A stretch of 64,000 bases of DNA from UBA12170 sp964293475. GTDB taxonomy: Bacteria; Bacteroidota; Bacteroidia; Bacteroidales; UBA12170. Where the stretch lies: contig CAXYYJ010000013.1 of the NCBI GenBank assembly GCA_964293475.1, forward strand, positions 1 through 64,000, read 5' to 3'. The notes beneath the pieces were generated by a model. The model was not told the origin of the DNA. It saw only the letters and a list, made by a program, of their open reading frames with translations, and did not search any database. Position numbers and translations under genes: made by a program. Positions 24,573 to 34,297 of the stretch are shown in pieces. Position 1 is the stretch's first letter; each line of letters begins with the position of its first letter.

Positions 24573-27500
24573 ATGTCAAAAGATAAAGGAAACTTTTTTG
24601 TCGATAGGCCCATTGTGGCCATGGTTATAGCTATACTTACGCTTATTCTGGGTGTGGTTATGCTGATGGGATTGCCCATTGAGCAATATCCGAATTTAAC
24701 TCCCCCCATTGTTCAAATCAGGGGAAACTATACTGGAGCCAACGCACTAACGGTGGAGGAAAGTATGGCCAACCCGCTGGAACAGCAAATCAACGGCGTC
24801 GATAATATGATTTACATGAAATCGACCAACGCCAACGATGGCAGTATGGTTATCGATATTTCGTTTGAAGTGGGCACCGACCCCGACATGAACACCGTGT
24901 TTGCTCAAAACAGGGTTTCGTCGGCCACAGCCAAATTGCCCGAACCAGTGAAGAAATTGGGTGTTACCACCCAGAAATCCTTGCCCAATATTCTCATGCT
25001 TATCACCCTGACATCCGACGGAAGGTACGATCAGGAATTCTTGGGGAATTATGCACTTATCAATATCAAGGATCAACTGGCGCGGCTCAGAGGCATTGGA
25101 AGGGTTAATGTTCTGGGTGCCAGCGACTATTCCATGCGAATCTGGATTAAACCCGACCAATTGGCACACAGGGGAATCACCGTTCCGGAGATTTTAACCG
25201 CCATTAATCAGCAAAATATGGTGGTTCCCGGAGGGAAATTCGGAGCAGAGCCCGCACCACCCGGAACCGAGTTTACCTATACAGTGCGAATGCCCGATCG
25301 CTTCAACTCCCCCGAAGCCTTTGGAAATATTGTTATTCGCACCCTCGACGAAGGCTCACAAGTGAAGCTGAAAGATATCGCAACCATCAATCTGGGGGTA
25401 GAAACCTACAACTCTTTTACACGGCTTAATTCGGAGACCTGCTCGGTATTAGCATTGTATCAGGCACCGGGTTCCAATGCTGTAGAACTGGCCGAAGAAG
25501 TTCTGGCCACCATGGAACAGCTCAAAGGAAATTTCCCGGAGTCCGTAAAATATACTGTTTCGCTGGACTCCACAGCCCCCATTACAGCTGGGATTAAAGA
25601 CATTGTTAAAACTCTGGTCGAAGCTCTTCTTCTGGTGATTTTGGTGGTCTTCATCTTTATTCAGGACTGGAGAGCCACACTGATTCCAACTTTAGCCATT
25701 CCTGTTTCGCTTATTGGAGCTTTCATCTTTTTCCCCGTTCTGGGTTTCTCCATCAATGTATTATCGTTGCTGGGGTTGGTTTTGGCCATTGGTATTGTGG
25801 TCGACGATGCCATTGTGGTGGTGGAAGCCGTTCAGGTGAATATTGAAAAAGGCATGAATGCCAAAGAGGCTACCCGTGCTGCCATGAAAAAAGTAACGGC
25901 ACCTATTATTGCCACCACCTTGGTTTTGGTGGCTGTGTTTATCCCTGTGGCAGGTATGGTAGGCATCACCGGTCTTTTGTATCAGCAATTTGCCATCACC
26001 ATTGTTATTTCGGTGCTGGTTTCGTCGGTAAATGCTTTAACGCTCAGCCCTGCCCTTTGTTCTATTCTTCTCAAAGAACCCAAACCCTACAAAGGTCCGC
26101 TGGGCTGGTTTTTCAAGAAATTCAACCGCGGAATGGACAGAACCACGGATGCATACATGAGCATGACTTCCATAGTAACCCGCAAACTGAAGCGGTCAGC
26201 AATTTTTATTGTGATTGTTACCCTGGTGGCGGTATTGTTTGGTAAATTGGTTCCCGGTGGCTTTATCCCTGAAGAAGATATGGGTTATTTGATGGTGAAT
26301 GTTCAGCTTCCCGATGCTTCCTCCATTCAACGAACCGATGCGGTGAGCAAAAAAGTAGAAAAAATCCTAATGGATATTCCTGAAATAGAGTACGTGACCA
26401 CAATAACAGGTTTTTCCATGCTCAGTGGTTCCATGACGTCAAATAACTGCTTCCTTTTTGTAGGATTGCATCCATGGGAAGAACGGGAAAAAACAGCCAA
26501 AGAAGTTATTCAGGAAGTCAATAAACGCTTGTATATGGGTATTATTGAAGCTCAGGCTTTTGCCTTTGGTCCACCCGCCATTCCAGGTCTGGGAAATGGA
26601 TCTGGTTTTAGCATTATGCTTCAGGATAAAGGCGGAAACAATCCCGAGTATCTGGCCAGCCATTTAATGAAATTTATTCAGGCAGCCAATAGTCGCCCTG
26701 AAATTGGAAGTGCCTTTTCATCCTTTCAGGCATCTGTGCCACAGCGCTATATGGAAATCGACAAAGAAAAAGCACTAAAAATGGGGGTGAATCTCAACGA
26801 TTTATACACCACTGTGGGAGCCTTTATGGGCGGAGCCTATGTGAACGATTTCACCCGCTTTGGCCGTCTTTATAAAACATTTATTCAGGCCGAACCCCAA
26901 TATCGAAACAAGGAATCGGACATCAATTATTTTTTCATTAAAAATAAGGATAACGAAATGGTTCCACTGAGTACTTTGGCTACCATTGTGCCAGTCAGTG
27001 GCCCCGACTTTACTACACGGTTTAATCTGTACAGGTCGGCCGAGGTGAGTGGAGCGCCGGCAAAAGGATACACCTCTGCTCAGACCATGGCAGCTTTGGA
27101 AGAAGTGGCTGCTGAAGTATTGCCTTCGGATATGGGTTATTCGTGGAATGCCATGAGTTTTCAGGAGAAGAAGGCATCGGGCTCGCTTGGGATGATTCTT
27201 ACTTTCTCATTGGTTTTTGTGTTTCTCATTTTAGCTGCACAATATGAAAGCTGGAGCCTTCCGCTGAGTATTCTTCTGGGAACTCCTTTCGCCATTTTTG
27301 GAGCCTTTTTAGCACTTTGGCTGGGAAGAATGGGCAATGAAATATTCGAGAATAATATTTTTGCTCAGGTTTCTTTTGTGATGCTCATTGGCATGGCAGC
27401 CAAGAATGCCATTTTGATTGTGGAGTTTGCCAAAGAAGAATTCGACGAAGGATTATCGCTTTTGGATGCTGCTATAAAAGCCGCCCATTCGCGTTTCCGC

Positions 27501-27743
27501 CCTATTATTATGACTGCTTTGGCCTTTATTCTGGGGGTATTTCCGCTGGTAGTTGCCACCGGCTCAGGAGCCGTAGCACGACAAGTGATGGGAGTTGCCT
27601 TGCTGGGTGGAATGGGTATCGCAACTTTTCTGGGGGTTTTCCTTTATCCCATGCTTTTTGTGGGCATTGGCAAGCTCTTTAACTATGAAAAGAAGCGCGA
27701 ACAGATGCTTCAAATGAAAAAAGATGTAGTAAAAGTTGATTAA
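24573..27743 (+). CDS. RND multidrug efflux permease (HAE1 / AcrB type)
   Basis: This 1056-residue protein has the two-fold RND layout: TM1 (FFVDRPIVAMVIAILTLILG), a large porter domain, TM2-6, a second porter loop and TM8-12. The proton-relay residues are present: the Asp pair in GIVVDDAIVVVE (about residue 410) and Lys in MAAKNAILIVEF (about 940). These trimeric pumps export hydrophobic drugs, dyes or detergents using the proton gradient. It follows the adaptor by 2 bp and precedes the outer-membrane factor. The particular substrate cannot be inferred. Confidence 0.97.
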   Translation: MSKDKGNFFVDRPIVAMVIAILTLILGVVMLMGLPIEQYPNLTPPIVQIRGNYTGANALTVEESMANPLEQQINGVDNMIYMKSTNANDGSMVIDISFEVGTDPDMNTVFAQNRVSSATAKLPEPVKKLGVTTQKSLPNILMLITLTSDGRYDQEFLGNYALINIKDQLARLRGIGRVNVLGASDYSMRIWIKPDQLAHRGITVPEILTAINQQNMVVPGGKFGAEPAPPGTEFTYTVRMPDRFNSPEAFGNIVIRTLDEGSQVKLKDIATINLGVETYNSFTRLNSETCSVLALYQAPGSNAVELAEEVLATMEQLKGNFPESVKYTVSLDSTAPITAGIKDIVKTLVEALLLVILVVFIFIQDWRATLIPTLAIPVSLIGAFIFFPVLGFSINVLSLLGLVLAIGIVVDDAIVVVEAVQVNIEKGMNAKEATRAAMKKVTAPIIATTLVLVAVFIPVAGMVGITGLLYQQFAITIVISVLVSSVNALTLSPALCSILLKEPKPYKGPLGWFFKKFNRGMDRTTDAYMSMTSIVTRKLKRSAIFIVIVTLVAVLFGKLVPGGFIPEEDMGYLMVNVQLPDASSIQRTDAVSKKVEKILMDIPEIEYVTTITGFSMLSGSMTSNNCFLFVGLHPWEEREKTAKEVIQEVNKRLYMGIIEAQAFAFGPPAIPGLGNGSGFSIMLQDKGGNNPEYLASHLMKFIQAANSRPEIGSAFSSFQASVPQRYMEIDKEKALKMGVNLNDLYTTVGAFMGGAYVNDFTRFGRLYKTFIQAEPQYRNKESDINYFFIKNKDNEMVPLSTLATIVPVSGPDFTTRFNLYRSAEVSGAPAKGYTSAQTMAALEEVAAEVLPSDMGYSWNAMSFQEKKASGSLGMILTFSLVFVFLILAAQYESWSLPLSILLGTPFAIFGAFLALWLGRMGNEIFENNIFAQVSFVMLIGMAAKNAILIVEFAKEEFDEGLSLLDAAIKAAHSRFRPIIMTALAFILGVFPLVVATGSGAVARQVMGVALLGGMGIATFLGVFLYPMLFVGIGKLFNYEKKREQMLQMKKDVVKVD

Positions 27744-27771
27744 TACTGTGCATTTTAAAAAAACAATTGAT

Positions 27772-29169
27772 ATGAAATTGATAAAATATATACTGCTCCT
27801 TTTCGCCATTGGGTTTTTGCTGAATTCGTGCATGATGACGCCCGATTTAAAGAAATCGGAGATGACAATTCCCAATTCCTGGTTGGTATCCAGTCCCGCA
27901 GCAGATTCTTCGGTGTTGAAATGGTGGGAAGTTTTCAACGATACCGCATTGGAATCCATTATTTTAAAGTCGCTGGAACACAATAAAGATGTGCTGATTG
28001 CTGCTAAAAGATTAGAGCAGGCTCGTGCCTATTGGGGAATGACCAAAGCCGATTTATGGCCTTCGCTCAATTTTCAGGCAGGCGCTCAGCGTGGAAATTA
28101 TGGAGGAGGATCTAAACTTCCTCAGATTAACAACCAGTTTTATGTAGTTCCGGCTTTGTCGTGGGAATTGGATTTCTGGGGAAAATATCGCAGCTTGAGT
28201 GCTTCGGCACAAGCCGACGTGCTGGCATCGGAATGGGGAATAAGAGGGTTGAAAATCAGTTTGGTTAGTAATGTAGCTCAATTGTATTTCGAGATTTTAG
28301 ACTATTCCCGCCGACTCGAAATAGCTAAAAAGACCGTGGAACTTCGTGCCAACTCCTTGAAAATTATTGAAATGCGATTTAAGGAAGGAATTTTGCCAGA
28401 GATTGACTTCAATCAGGCTCAGGCACAATGGGCAACCGCTTCGGCCACTGTTCCAACTTTCGAAAGGGCATTGGCTCAAACTCAATATGCTTTGAGCATA
28501 CTTCTGGGCGAAAATCCCAAGATTTTTATCTATAGTTCTTCTCTCGACAATCAGTTTCCGCAGCAGGAGATTCCGGTGGGTTTGCCATCGGGTTTGCTGC
28601 AGCGCCGACCCGATATTTTGCAGGCCGAAGCTCAGCTCATGGCCCAGAATTATCAGTGGGGAGCTGCCATTGCCGCTCGTTTTCCAAGCATCAGTATCAC
28701 CGGATTGTTGGGCGTTGCCAGTAACGACCTGAGTACTTTAACCACCGGGGGACTTGCCTGGTCGGTGGGCGCCGGAATTGTGGGCCCCATTTTTAATTTT
28801 GGTAAAAACAAACGTCGGGCCGAAGCCGAGCGAATCAAAATGGAAGAAATGGCCCTTAACTACGAAAAGGTTGTTTTACAAGCTTTTAGAGAAGTTGAAG
28901 ACGCTTTGATTTCTGTAAAAACCTATGAGGATGAGCTCAAAGCCCGCGAATTTCTGTTTGCCGCCATTCAGAATGCAGCAAAACTGAGTGCCATGCGCTA
29001 CGATATGGGCGTGACAAGTTATCTTGAAGTTTTGGAAAACGAACGGTCAGCCTTCGAAGCAGAATTGGTTCTATCCGAAGTGAAGCAAAAGATGCTCTCA
29101 TCCTATGTGGATTTGTATAAATCGTTGGGGGGAGGATGGATTTCGCCCGATGAGGCAAAAGCGAAATAG
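27772..29169 (+). CDS. Outer-membrane efflux lipoprotein (TolC/OprM family, NodT-type)
   Basis: This 465-residue protein has a lipobox LLNSCMM (Cys about residue 19). Two copies of the outer-membrane-factor repeat follow, each with long coiled helices, and family motifs such as LPSGLLQRRPDILQAEAQL and VGPIFNFGKNKRRAEAERI. It forms the trimeric exit duct for the preceding adaptor and RND permease. I chose the ATG at 27772 because it opens the signal peptide. A strong terminator follows, closing the operon. Confidence 0.95.
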   Translation: MKLIKYILLLFAIGFLLNSCMMTPDLKKSEMTIPNSWLVSSPAADSSVLKWWEVFNDTALESIILKSLEHNKDVLIAAKRLEQARAYWGMTKADLWPSLNFQAGAQRGNYGGGSKLPQINNQFYVVPALSWELDFWGKYRSLSASAQADVLASEWGIRGLKISLVSNVAQLYFEILDYSRRLEIAKKTVELRANSLKIIEMRFKEGILPEIDFNQAQAQWATASATVPTFERALAQTQYALSILLGENPKIFIYSSSLDNQFPQQEIPVGLPSGLLQRRPDILQAEAQLMAQNYQWGAAIAARFPSISITGLLGVASNDLSTLTTGGLAWSVGAGIVGPIFNFGKNKRRAEAERIKMEEMALNYEKVVLQAFREVEDALISVKTYEDELKAREFLFAAIQNAAKLSAMRYDMGVTSYLEVLENERSAFEAELVLSEVKQKMLSSYVDLYKSLGGGWISPDEAKAK

Positions 29170-29173
29170 ACAT

Positions 29174-29209
29174 TAAATAAAAAAACCCGGTAACGGGTTT
29201 TTTTATTTA
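29174..29209. terminator. Bidirectional terminator after the RND operon
   Basis: AAAAAACCCG and CGGGTTTTTT form a symmetric stem with A-run and T-run on either side. It sits 5 bp after the outer-membrane factor stop and also faces the convergent gene ending at 29265. Confidence 0.88.
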
Positions 29210-29264
29210 ATCCTGGAAATATAGGAAAATGGAAAGTTTCGCCATGGTTGAGCGAAGACGAGAA

Positions 29265-29669
29265 TCAGGGTTTGGAGAAAGTGCAGATACACGAAGTAGA
29301 TTCGCCAGAAGACTCAAAATTATAAGTGGTCCAGGTAATTACAGAGCCACTGATGATTCCGTTGCCATTCACACTATATCCGCCACCAACCGATTGGGTA
29401 GATACATAGATGGAACTTCCCGCTACCACAGCTGTGGCCGAATACCCAAGGTTTGCAAAATTGCTGATAATCACCTGAGTAGAATTCCCCCCGTCTAAAG
29501 TTACATTGACGCGGTAGGTTTGTTTGGAACACTGATCGGAGGCAATCCATTCGCCTAAAAAAGCATCTCTCACATCACCATCTTCTAATAAATCCCCTTC
29601 CTTGGTGCATGAGTTAAAAAGCATTGTGGCTGAAAGTAACAGCCCGAAAATTAATAATACCCTCTTCAT
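29265..29669 (-). CDS. Small lipoprotein, lipocalin-like or beta-sandwich
   Basis: This 134-residue protein has a lipoprotein signal (MKRVLLIFGLLL..., lipobox LFNSC). The mature part is rich in beta strands and Gly/Ser/Thr: FLGEWIASDQCSKQTY then VVAGSSIYVSTQSVGG. The opening L-G-x-W resembles Bacteroidota lipocalin-like lipoproteins, but the family is not certain. It lies 4 bp after the T9SS thioredoxin-like gene, so it is probably in the same transcript. Confidence 0.65.
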   Translation of the reverse strand: MKRVLLIFGLLLSATMLFNSCTKEGDLLEDGDVRDAFLGEWIASDQCSKQTYRVNVTLDGGNSTQVIISNFANLGYSATAVVAGSSIYVSTQSVGGGYSVNGNGIISGSVITWTTYNFESSGESTSCICTFSKP

Positions 29670-29673
29670 AAGA

Positions 29674-30486
29674 TTATGTTTTAATTAGTTTTTGGGTGCC
29701 AACCACCTGTCCATTTTGGATTATCCTCATGAGATAAAAGCCTTTGGACAAGGAACTAACATCCATTTCGATTTTTATATTTTCTTGCGTTAAATGTTGT
29801 TTAGTCAGCAATTTTATGTTGCCGGAAATATCAATTATTTCCAAATCAAAGGTAGTTGATTTTGCATCCTTTATTTCCAGAAATAAAACATCATTTACAG
29901 GATTTGGCGCATAATTAATTAATTGATGGCTGTCAGTAATTTGTTCATCTTCCACATTTACGGTGCAAGGTTGTGCATGAGCACCAACACTCAGTAACAG
30001 AGCGTTTAATGTATCGACAGTGGGGTATGAATTTGGACCAAAAAACTGAGCAGCAATGGTTCTGTCGGGCAAAACCACGAGTGCGGTAATGTGCGAGCCA
30101 ATGTCATATTGAAGATTTATCTGGTTTCCCAAACCTTCAATTCCGCTGGCGCAGGGAAACTCCACCGCATGAACGGCCATAAAATCAATAACTCCTATAT
30201 TGTTGGCTCCCCAATTGACGCCCATATAGAAAACATCGCCGGTATTGCAACCAAAATCGCCAAACGATTCCACAATATCGGGGGTATAGATATTGCACGA
30301 ACCGCAAGTTGTGGTGAAAAATGAAATCAACACTATTTTCCCGTCATCGAGATATGAAAAAAGGTTGTGGCTGGTTCCATAAACGTCTTTTGCCGTAAAA
30401 TCCTGGGCCACAGTAAGTCCGGTTTGGGCTTTGAGTTGTGAAAGCCCTGAAAGCAAGATGAGAAGTATGAAGAGCTTCAGTTTCAT
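29674..30486 (-). CDS. Secreted thioredoxin-fold protein with T9SS sorting domain
   Basis: The protein has about 270 residues. After a signal peptide ending near LKAQ, residues 25-180 form a redoxin domain with an FTTTCGSCNIYTP active site (CxxC). Residues 195-270 form a type A T9SS C-terminal sorting domain: APNPVNDVLFLE, SGNIKLL, SLSKGFYLMRI and the final GTQKLIKT. T9SS exports such proteins across the outer membrane. The start at 30486 gives the signal peptide; a longer frame to 30627 overlaps deoC. It lies 7 bp after deoC. Confidence 0.85.
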   Translation of the reverse strand: MKLKLFILLILLSGLSQLKAQTGLTVAQDFTAKDVYGTSHNLFSYLDDGKIVLISFFTTTCGSCNIYTPDIVESFGDFGCNTGDVFYMGVNWGANNIGVIDFMAVHAVEFPCASGIEGLGNQINLQYDIGSHITALVVLPDRTIAAQFFGPNSYPTVDTLNALLLSVGAHAQPCTVNVEDEQITDSHQLINYAPNPVNDVLFLEIKDAKSTTFDLEIIDISGNIKLLTKQHLTQENIKIEMDVSSLSKGFYLMRIIQNGQVVGTQKLIKT

Positions 30487-30493
30487 CGGGCTG

Positions 30494-31330
30494 TTATTTG
30501 ATAAGGTCGAATATTTTATTGGCCAATCTTGAAGCTCCAATTCTGAACAAATGCTTATTAAGCCACTGATCGCCAAGTACTTCTTTAACCAATAGATAAT
30601 ACTCCAGGGCAATATCGGGTTCGGCAATTCCTCCGGCGGGTTTTATACCAATTTTTATTCCTGTGGACTCGTAATACTCCTTTATGGTATCGAGCATAAT
30701 GAGCATAGCTTCGGTGGTGGCAGCAACGGGTATTTTTCCTGTGGAGGTTTTAATGAAATCGGCACCCCCCAAAATGCTTATTTCGCTGGCTTTTCTGATG
30801 TTTTCCACCGTTAAAAGCTCCCCGGTTTCCAGGATTACTTTCAGATGGGCATTTCCGCAAGCTTGTTTTATCAGCTCCACTTCTCGTTGAACTTCATCAT
30901 ACTTTCCTGCCAGAAATTTACCCCGCGAAATCACCATGTCGATATCGTCGGCACCCTGTTCCACAGCATATTTTACCTCGGCCACTTTAATTTCTATGGG
31001 CGATTGCCCGGCGGGGAAAGCTCCAGCAACCGACGCTACACCAACATTTTTATCGCTAAGATTGTTTTTAACCACCTGAACCAAAGTAGGATACACGCAA
31101 ACTGCTGCTACGTTGGGAATAGATTTTTCGGCGGAGAAATAGCCACAAGCCTGTTGTGCCAAACGGGCAGCTTTTTCATCGGTATCGGCTCCTTCGAGGG
31201 TGGTTAAATCGATAAAGGAAAGAATATCTCTATATGCTTTTTGCTCATCAAGGTTTGTTTTTCCTTTTGCAACCAGCATCTGAACACGGTTTTTAATTTC
31301 CTTAAGAGTATATTGATAGCTTTTGAACAT
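30494..31330 (-). CDS. deoC: Deoxyribose-phosphate aldolase
   Basis: This 278-residue class I aldolase cleaves 2-deoxyribose-5-phosphate to acetaldehyde and glyceraldehyde-3-phosphate in deoxynucleoside salvage. The Schiff-base Lys lies in FIKTSTGK (about residue 180), the second active-site Lys in IGIKPAGGI (about 215), and the conserved Asp in VEQGADDIDMV. The start could also be three codons upstream at 31339. No other deo gene is near. Confidence 0.95.
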   Translation of the reverse strand: MFKSYQYTLKEIKNRVQMLVAKGKTNLDEQKAYRDILSFIDLTTLEGADTDEKAARLAQQACGYFSAEKSIPNVAAVCVYPTLVQVVKNNLSDKNVGVASVAGAFPAGQSPIEIKVAEVKYAVEQGADDIDMVISRGKFLAGKYDEVQREVELIKQACGNAHLKVILETGELLTVENIRKASEISILGGADFIKTSTGKIPVAATTEAMLIMLDTIKEYYESTGIKIGIKPAGGIAEPDIALEYYLLVKEVLGDQWLNKHLFRIGASRLANKIFDLIK

Positions 31331-31392
31331 GGTTATCATTTTTCACAAAAATACGATTGTTTTTTTATTGGGCGAAGTCTAAAAAATATCTG

Positions 31393-31998
31393 CTATTTGG
31401 TTGAAGCAGAAGGGGCTTTGTTTTCCCATTTAAAAGACTCTATCATTCGCAGAATATCGGCTTCCAGAAAATCAATCACCGGCTGAAGTGAGTCGTTGTT
31501 GGGGGTAAAGTTGAAATACAAAGCTCCCCGCAAAAAATGGGTTGTGCTGTCGGTAAGGTAAAACTGGTAGGGCGATGCAGCTTCGGAACCGACTATCTCA
31601 TAAGCCATTCCATATACTTTAAGCTCTTTGTTCAGATACATTTGCTCGTTGATGGCATTGGCTTTTGGAATGTGCTTATTCATCATTTTGTGCATATCGT
31701 TTAGCAGCGTGTCTAAGTTATTGTCTACCATTTTGTAGCTCACATGAATTTGCGCTTTTAGCCGGGGATAATGGATGTTGATCCAGTATTTTTCGGGTTC
31801 AATGGGTGGTGGAGTCACCACAGCATAGGTTGCCACATCGAAACTATAGGGAAATCCTTCGGGATGAAACTTTTTATAACCTTTTTCGGGCAATGAAATT
31901 CTGAAATATCCCCGGGGTTTGGGTTGATATGCTTCGTCGCAGGCTATGAAAGTCAACGAAATGAGTAAAACGGCTATAATTTTAGTTATGATATTCAA
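31393..31998 (-). CDS. gldD: Gliding motility lipoprotein GldD
   Basis: This 201-residue lipoprotein has a lipobox TFIACDEAYQPKPRGYFRI. The block PKPRGYFRISLPEKGYKKF is the hallmark of GldD. In Flavobacterium GldD is needed for gliding and T9SS function, although its exact role is not settled. It follows gldE by 4 bp, the usual gldE-gldD order. The presence of a T9SS cargo at 29674 agrees with an active T9SS. Confidence 0.9.
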   Translation of the reverse strand: MNIITKIIAVLLISLTFIACDEAYQPKPRGYFRISLPEKGYKKFHPEGFPYSFDVATYAVVTPPPIEPEKYWINIHYPRLKAQIHVSYKMVDNNLDTLLNDMHKMMNKHIPKANAINEQMYLNKELKVYGMAYEIVGSEAASPYQFYLTDSTTHFLRGALYFNFTPNNDSLQPVIDFLEADILRMIESFKWENKAPSASTK

Positions 31999-32002
31999 GG
32001 AG

Positions 32003-33346
32003 TTACTTTTTTTCGGGCAATGTAATTTTTATTTTCTTGATTCGCTTATGATCCAGCGCTATTATCTCGAAGCGATATTTTTTGTAAGTGATATGGGTAT
32101 TTTTCGATGGGATATTTCCATAGATTTCCAGAAATAAGCCCGCCAAAGTATCAAAATCACCTTGTACGTCGTCAAAAATGCTGCTGTCAATTTTCAATAT
32201 CTTGCAAACGTCGTTGATAGATGTTTTGGCTTCGAAAATATAGTTTTTTTCGTCGAGCTTCTCAAAATCGATTTCCAGTTCGGTGTCGTCGAATTCGTCG
32301 TTAATTTCACCCACAATTTCCTCCAGAATATCTTCGAGCGTTACCAACCCCGAGGTACCACCATATTCATCAACCACTATGGCTAAATGGATTTTTTTCT
32401 GGCGGAATTCCTGTAGCAAATCGTTAATTTTCTTATTCTCAGGTACAAAGAAAGCCTGTCTGATGAGTTTTTGCCATTTAAAATCGGCGGTTTCGTTTAA
32501 ATAAGGCAATAAATCTTTCACATAAAGTACGCCTTTTATATGATCGAGCGATTCGCTATAAACCGGAATTCTACTAAATCCGCTTTCCTTCACCTGCTCC
32601 ATAATTTGGAGAAAGTCGTCGCTATGGTCTATGGAAGAAATATCGACCCTGGCTTTCATCACCTCCGATGTTTCCATATCGGAGAACTTCACAATGCCTT
32701 TAAGAATATTTTTTCCTTCCTCGTTGGTAATTCCTTCGTTTGTGAGGTCAATGGCTTCGTCGAGCTCGCTTTTACTAATATCGTGACCCTTTTTGGTGAT
32801 TCTTTTGTCAACCAGCGAAGTGCTATAAGCCAGCACGGTGCTGAATGGTCCCAGGAGTTTGAAGATAAAATAGAGTGGGTTGGCTGCCTGAAAAGCAAAT
32901 TTGGAATTTACCTGATTGGCATAAATTTTTGGGGTGATTTCGCCGAATAGCAAAAGCAAGAAGGTGACAATTATTACTTCGAAAAAAAATCCTAAAGTGG
33001 GATATTCTGTAAAGTCAAAAACCATGCTGGTTAGATAGGCCGAAAGAATTACTATGGCTACATTCACAAAATTATTGGCAATAAGAATGGTGGCCAACAG
33101 CTTTTTGGGATGATTGATTAAATATAGAATTCTTTGACTTTTTATATTATTAACTTCTTCAATTTCAGCTAACTGGTGGGTTGATAGTGAGAAAAACGAC
33201 GTCTCGCTGCCCGAAATAAATGCCGAAATAAATATGAGAGCAACTAAAACAATTAAGCCAACAAAAAGGCCAATATCCGGTGTAAAATGTATAATGGAGT
33301 TTAAAAGGATGAATATACCCGGTAAGGGATCGGTGATTTGTTCCAA
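32003..33346 (-). CDS. gldE: GldE, CNNM/CorC-type membrane protein
   Basis: The protein has 447 residues. An N-terminal DUF21/CNNM domain with about four transmembrane segments (SGSETSFFSLSTHQLAEIEE near residue 45) comes first. A CBS pair follows (about 205-330, with VDEYGGTSGLVTLEDILEEI), then a CorC_HlyC domain (about 350-440). CNNM proteins transport Mg2+ or sense divalent cations. GldE was identified as a gliding-motility partner of GldD, and the adjacency supports this name over a generic hemolysin. Confidence 0.92.
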   Translation of the reverse strand: MEQITDPLPGIFILLNSIIHFTPDIGLFVGLIVLVALIFISAFISGSETSFFSLSTHQLAEIEEVNNIKSQRILYLINHPKKLLATILIANNFVNVAIVILSAYLTSMVFDFTEYPTLGFFFEVIIVTFLLLLFGEITPKIYANQVNSKFAFQAANPLYFIFKLLGPFSTVLAYSTSLVDKRITKKGHDISKSELDEAIDLTNEGITNEEGKNILKGIVKFSDMETSEVMKARVDISSIDHSDDFLQIMEQVKESGFSRIPVYSESLDHIKGVLYVKDLLPYLNETADFKWQKLIRQAFFVPENKKINDLLQEFRQKKIHLAIVVDEYGGTSGLVTLEDILEEIVGEINDEFDDTELEIDFEKLDEKNYIFEAKTSINDVCKILKIDSSIFDDVQGDFDTLAGLFLEIYGNIPSKNTHITYKKYRFEIIALDHKRIKKIKITLPEKK

Positions 33347-33491
33347 AACTTATTATTGTATTGATTAGCCCCGCAAAAATAGATTTTTTTTATGAATTGG
33401 TGAGCCCATTCTTCGAATTTACAATTTATTCATTTTTAATTTGCTATTGGGGCTCAGCTTGCAAGAAGCATTTGATGCCAAAAACTCCTGC

Positions 33492-34283
33492 TTATTTCGA
33501 TAAAATGAAATAGGCGGTGGTGGTGAAAAAATCGCGCAAATGCGGAATGGCTGCAATAATACTCAGCTGTTTTCGCGGTTTGAGCCCAAATTTGTACTTG
33601 TAGTTGGGGTTGATGAGGTAAAATTGCTTCCTGACCAATTGAAGCCCGGCTTTCGCAACAATTCGGTAAAAGCGGTTAATGCTGATTTGAGTATCTTTTA
33701 TCTCCAACTGACTTTCGATTACCTCGGGGCGTTCTTTACTCCACTGCATCACCTTTCGATACATGCCTCGTGGAAGCAGATGAAAATAGGGTAGTTTGCT
33801 CAGTTTCTTGTGGCTCAACATTTGCTGATGTCCGCCAAAAGGCATGCGCCAGGGCGGCATCGCTATAAAAATGATTCCTTTTTCGTTGAGCAGTTCTTTC
33901 AGCCTGACAAGCATAGCTTCCTGATCGTGAACATGTTCTATCACATCTTTCAATATGATTAAATCGAAACCTTCGCCCAATTCCTTGAGGCTGATTTGGT
34001 GAATATCGCGGTGATAAAACTGAACCAGACCTTTTTTTAGCTCGTCGGCCATAAAACTTTCGGCTCTTTTTATTTTCTCCCCATTGAGCTCTATGCCAAT
34101 TCCTTTATGACCTTGTTCAATAAACGCCTTTAATACGCCAGCTTCCGCCGAACCTACTTCGCAAATTCTCAAATTTTTGTTTTGAGATAAATAGGGCGCT
34201 ACAAACGGTATGATATAGTCGCGCGAATGTTCGTACTGCTGCTGAAAGTAAATGCTGCGTTCCTGATGAAAGTCAAATGCCAT
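33492..34283 (-). CDS. Class I SAM-dependent methyltransferase
   Basis: The protein has about 263 residues. Motif I is NLRICEVGSAEAGVLKAF (about residue 37), the acidic end of strand 2 is GIELNGEKI, and a post-motif is FDLIILKDVIEHVHD. A distal part, FGGHQQMLSHKKLSKLPYFH, is shared with methyltransferases of surface-glycan clusters. The substrate is unknown. I prefer the ATG at 34283 because the longer start at 34310 overlaps the upstream gene. It is the last gene of a four-gene operon starting at 38120. Confidence 0.8.
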   Translation of the reverse strand: MAFDFHQERSIYFQQQYEHSRDYIIPFVAPYLSQNKNLRICEVGSAEAGVLKAFIEQGHKGIGIELNGEKIKRAESFMADELKKGLVQFYHRDIHQISLKELGEGFDLIILKDVIEHVHDQEAMLVRLKELLNEKGIIFIAMPPWRMPFGGHQQMLSHKKLSKLPYFHLLPRGMYRKVMQWSKERPEVIESQLEIKDTQISINRFYRIVAKAGLQLVRKQFYLINPNYKYKFGLKPRKQLSIIAAIPHLRDFFTTTAYFILSK

Positions 34284-34297
34284 TTTTTTCGAGTTAA

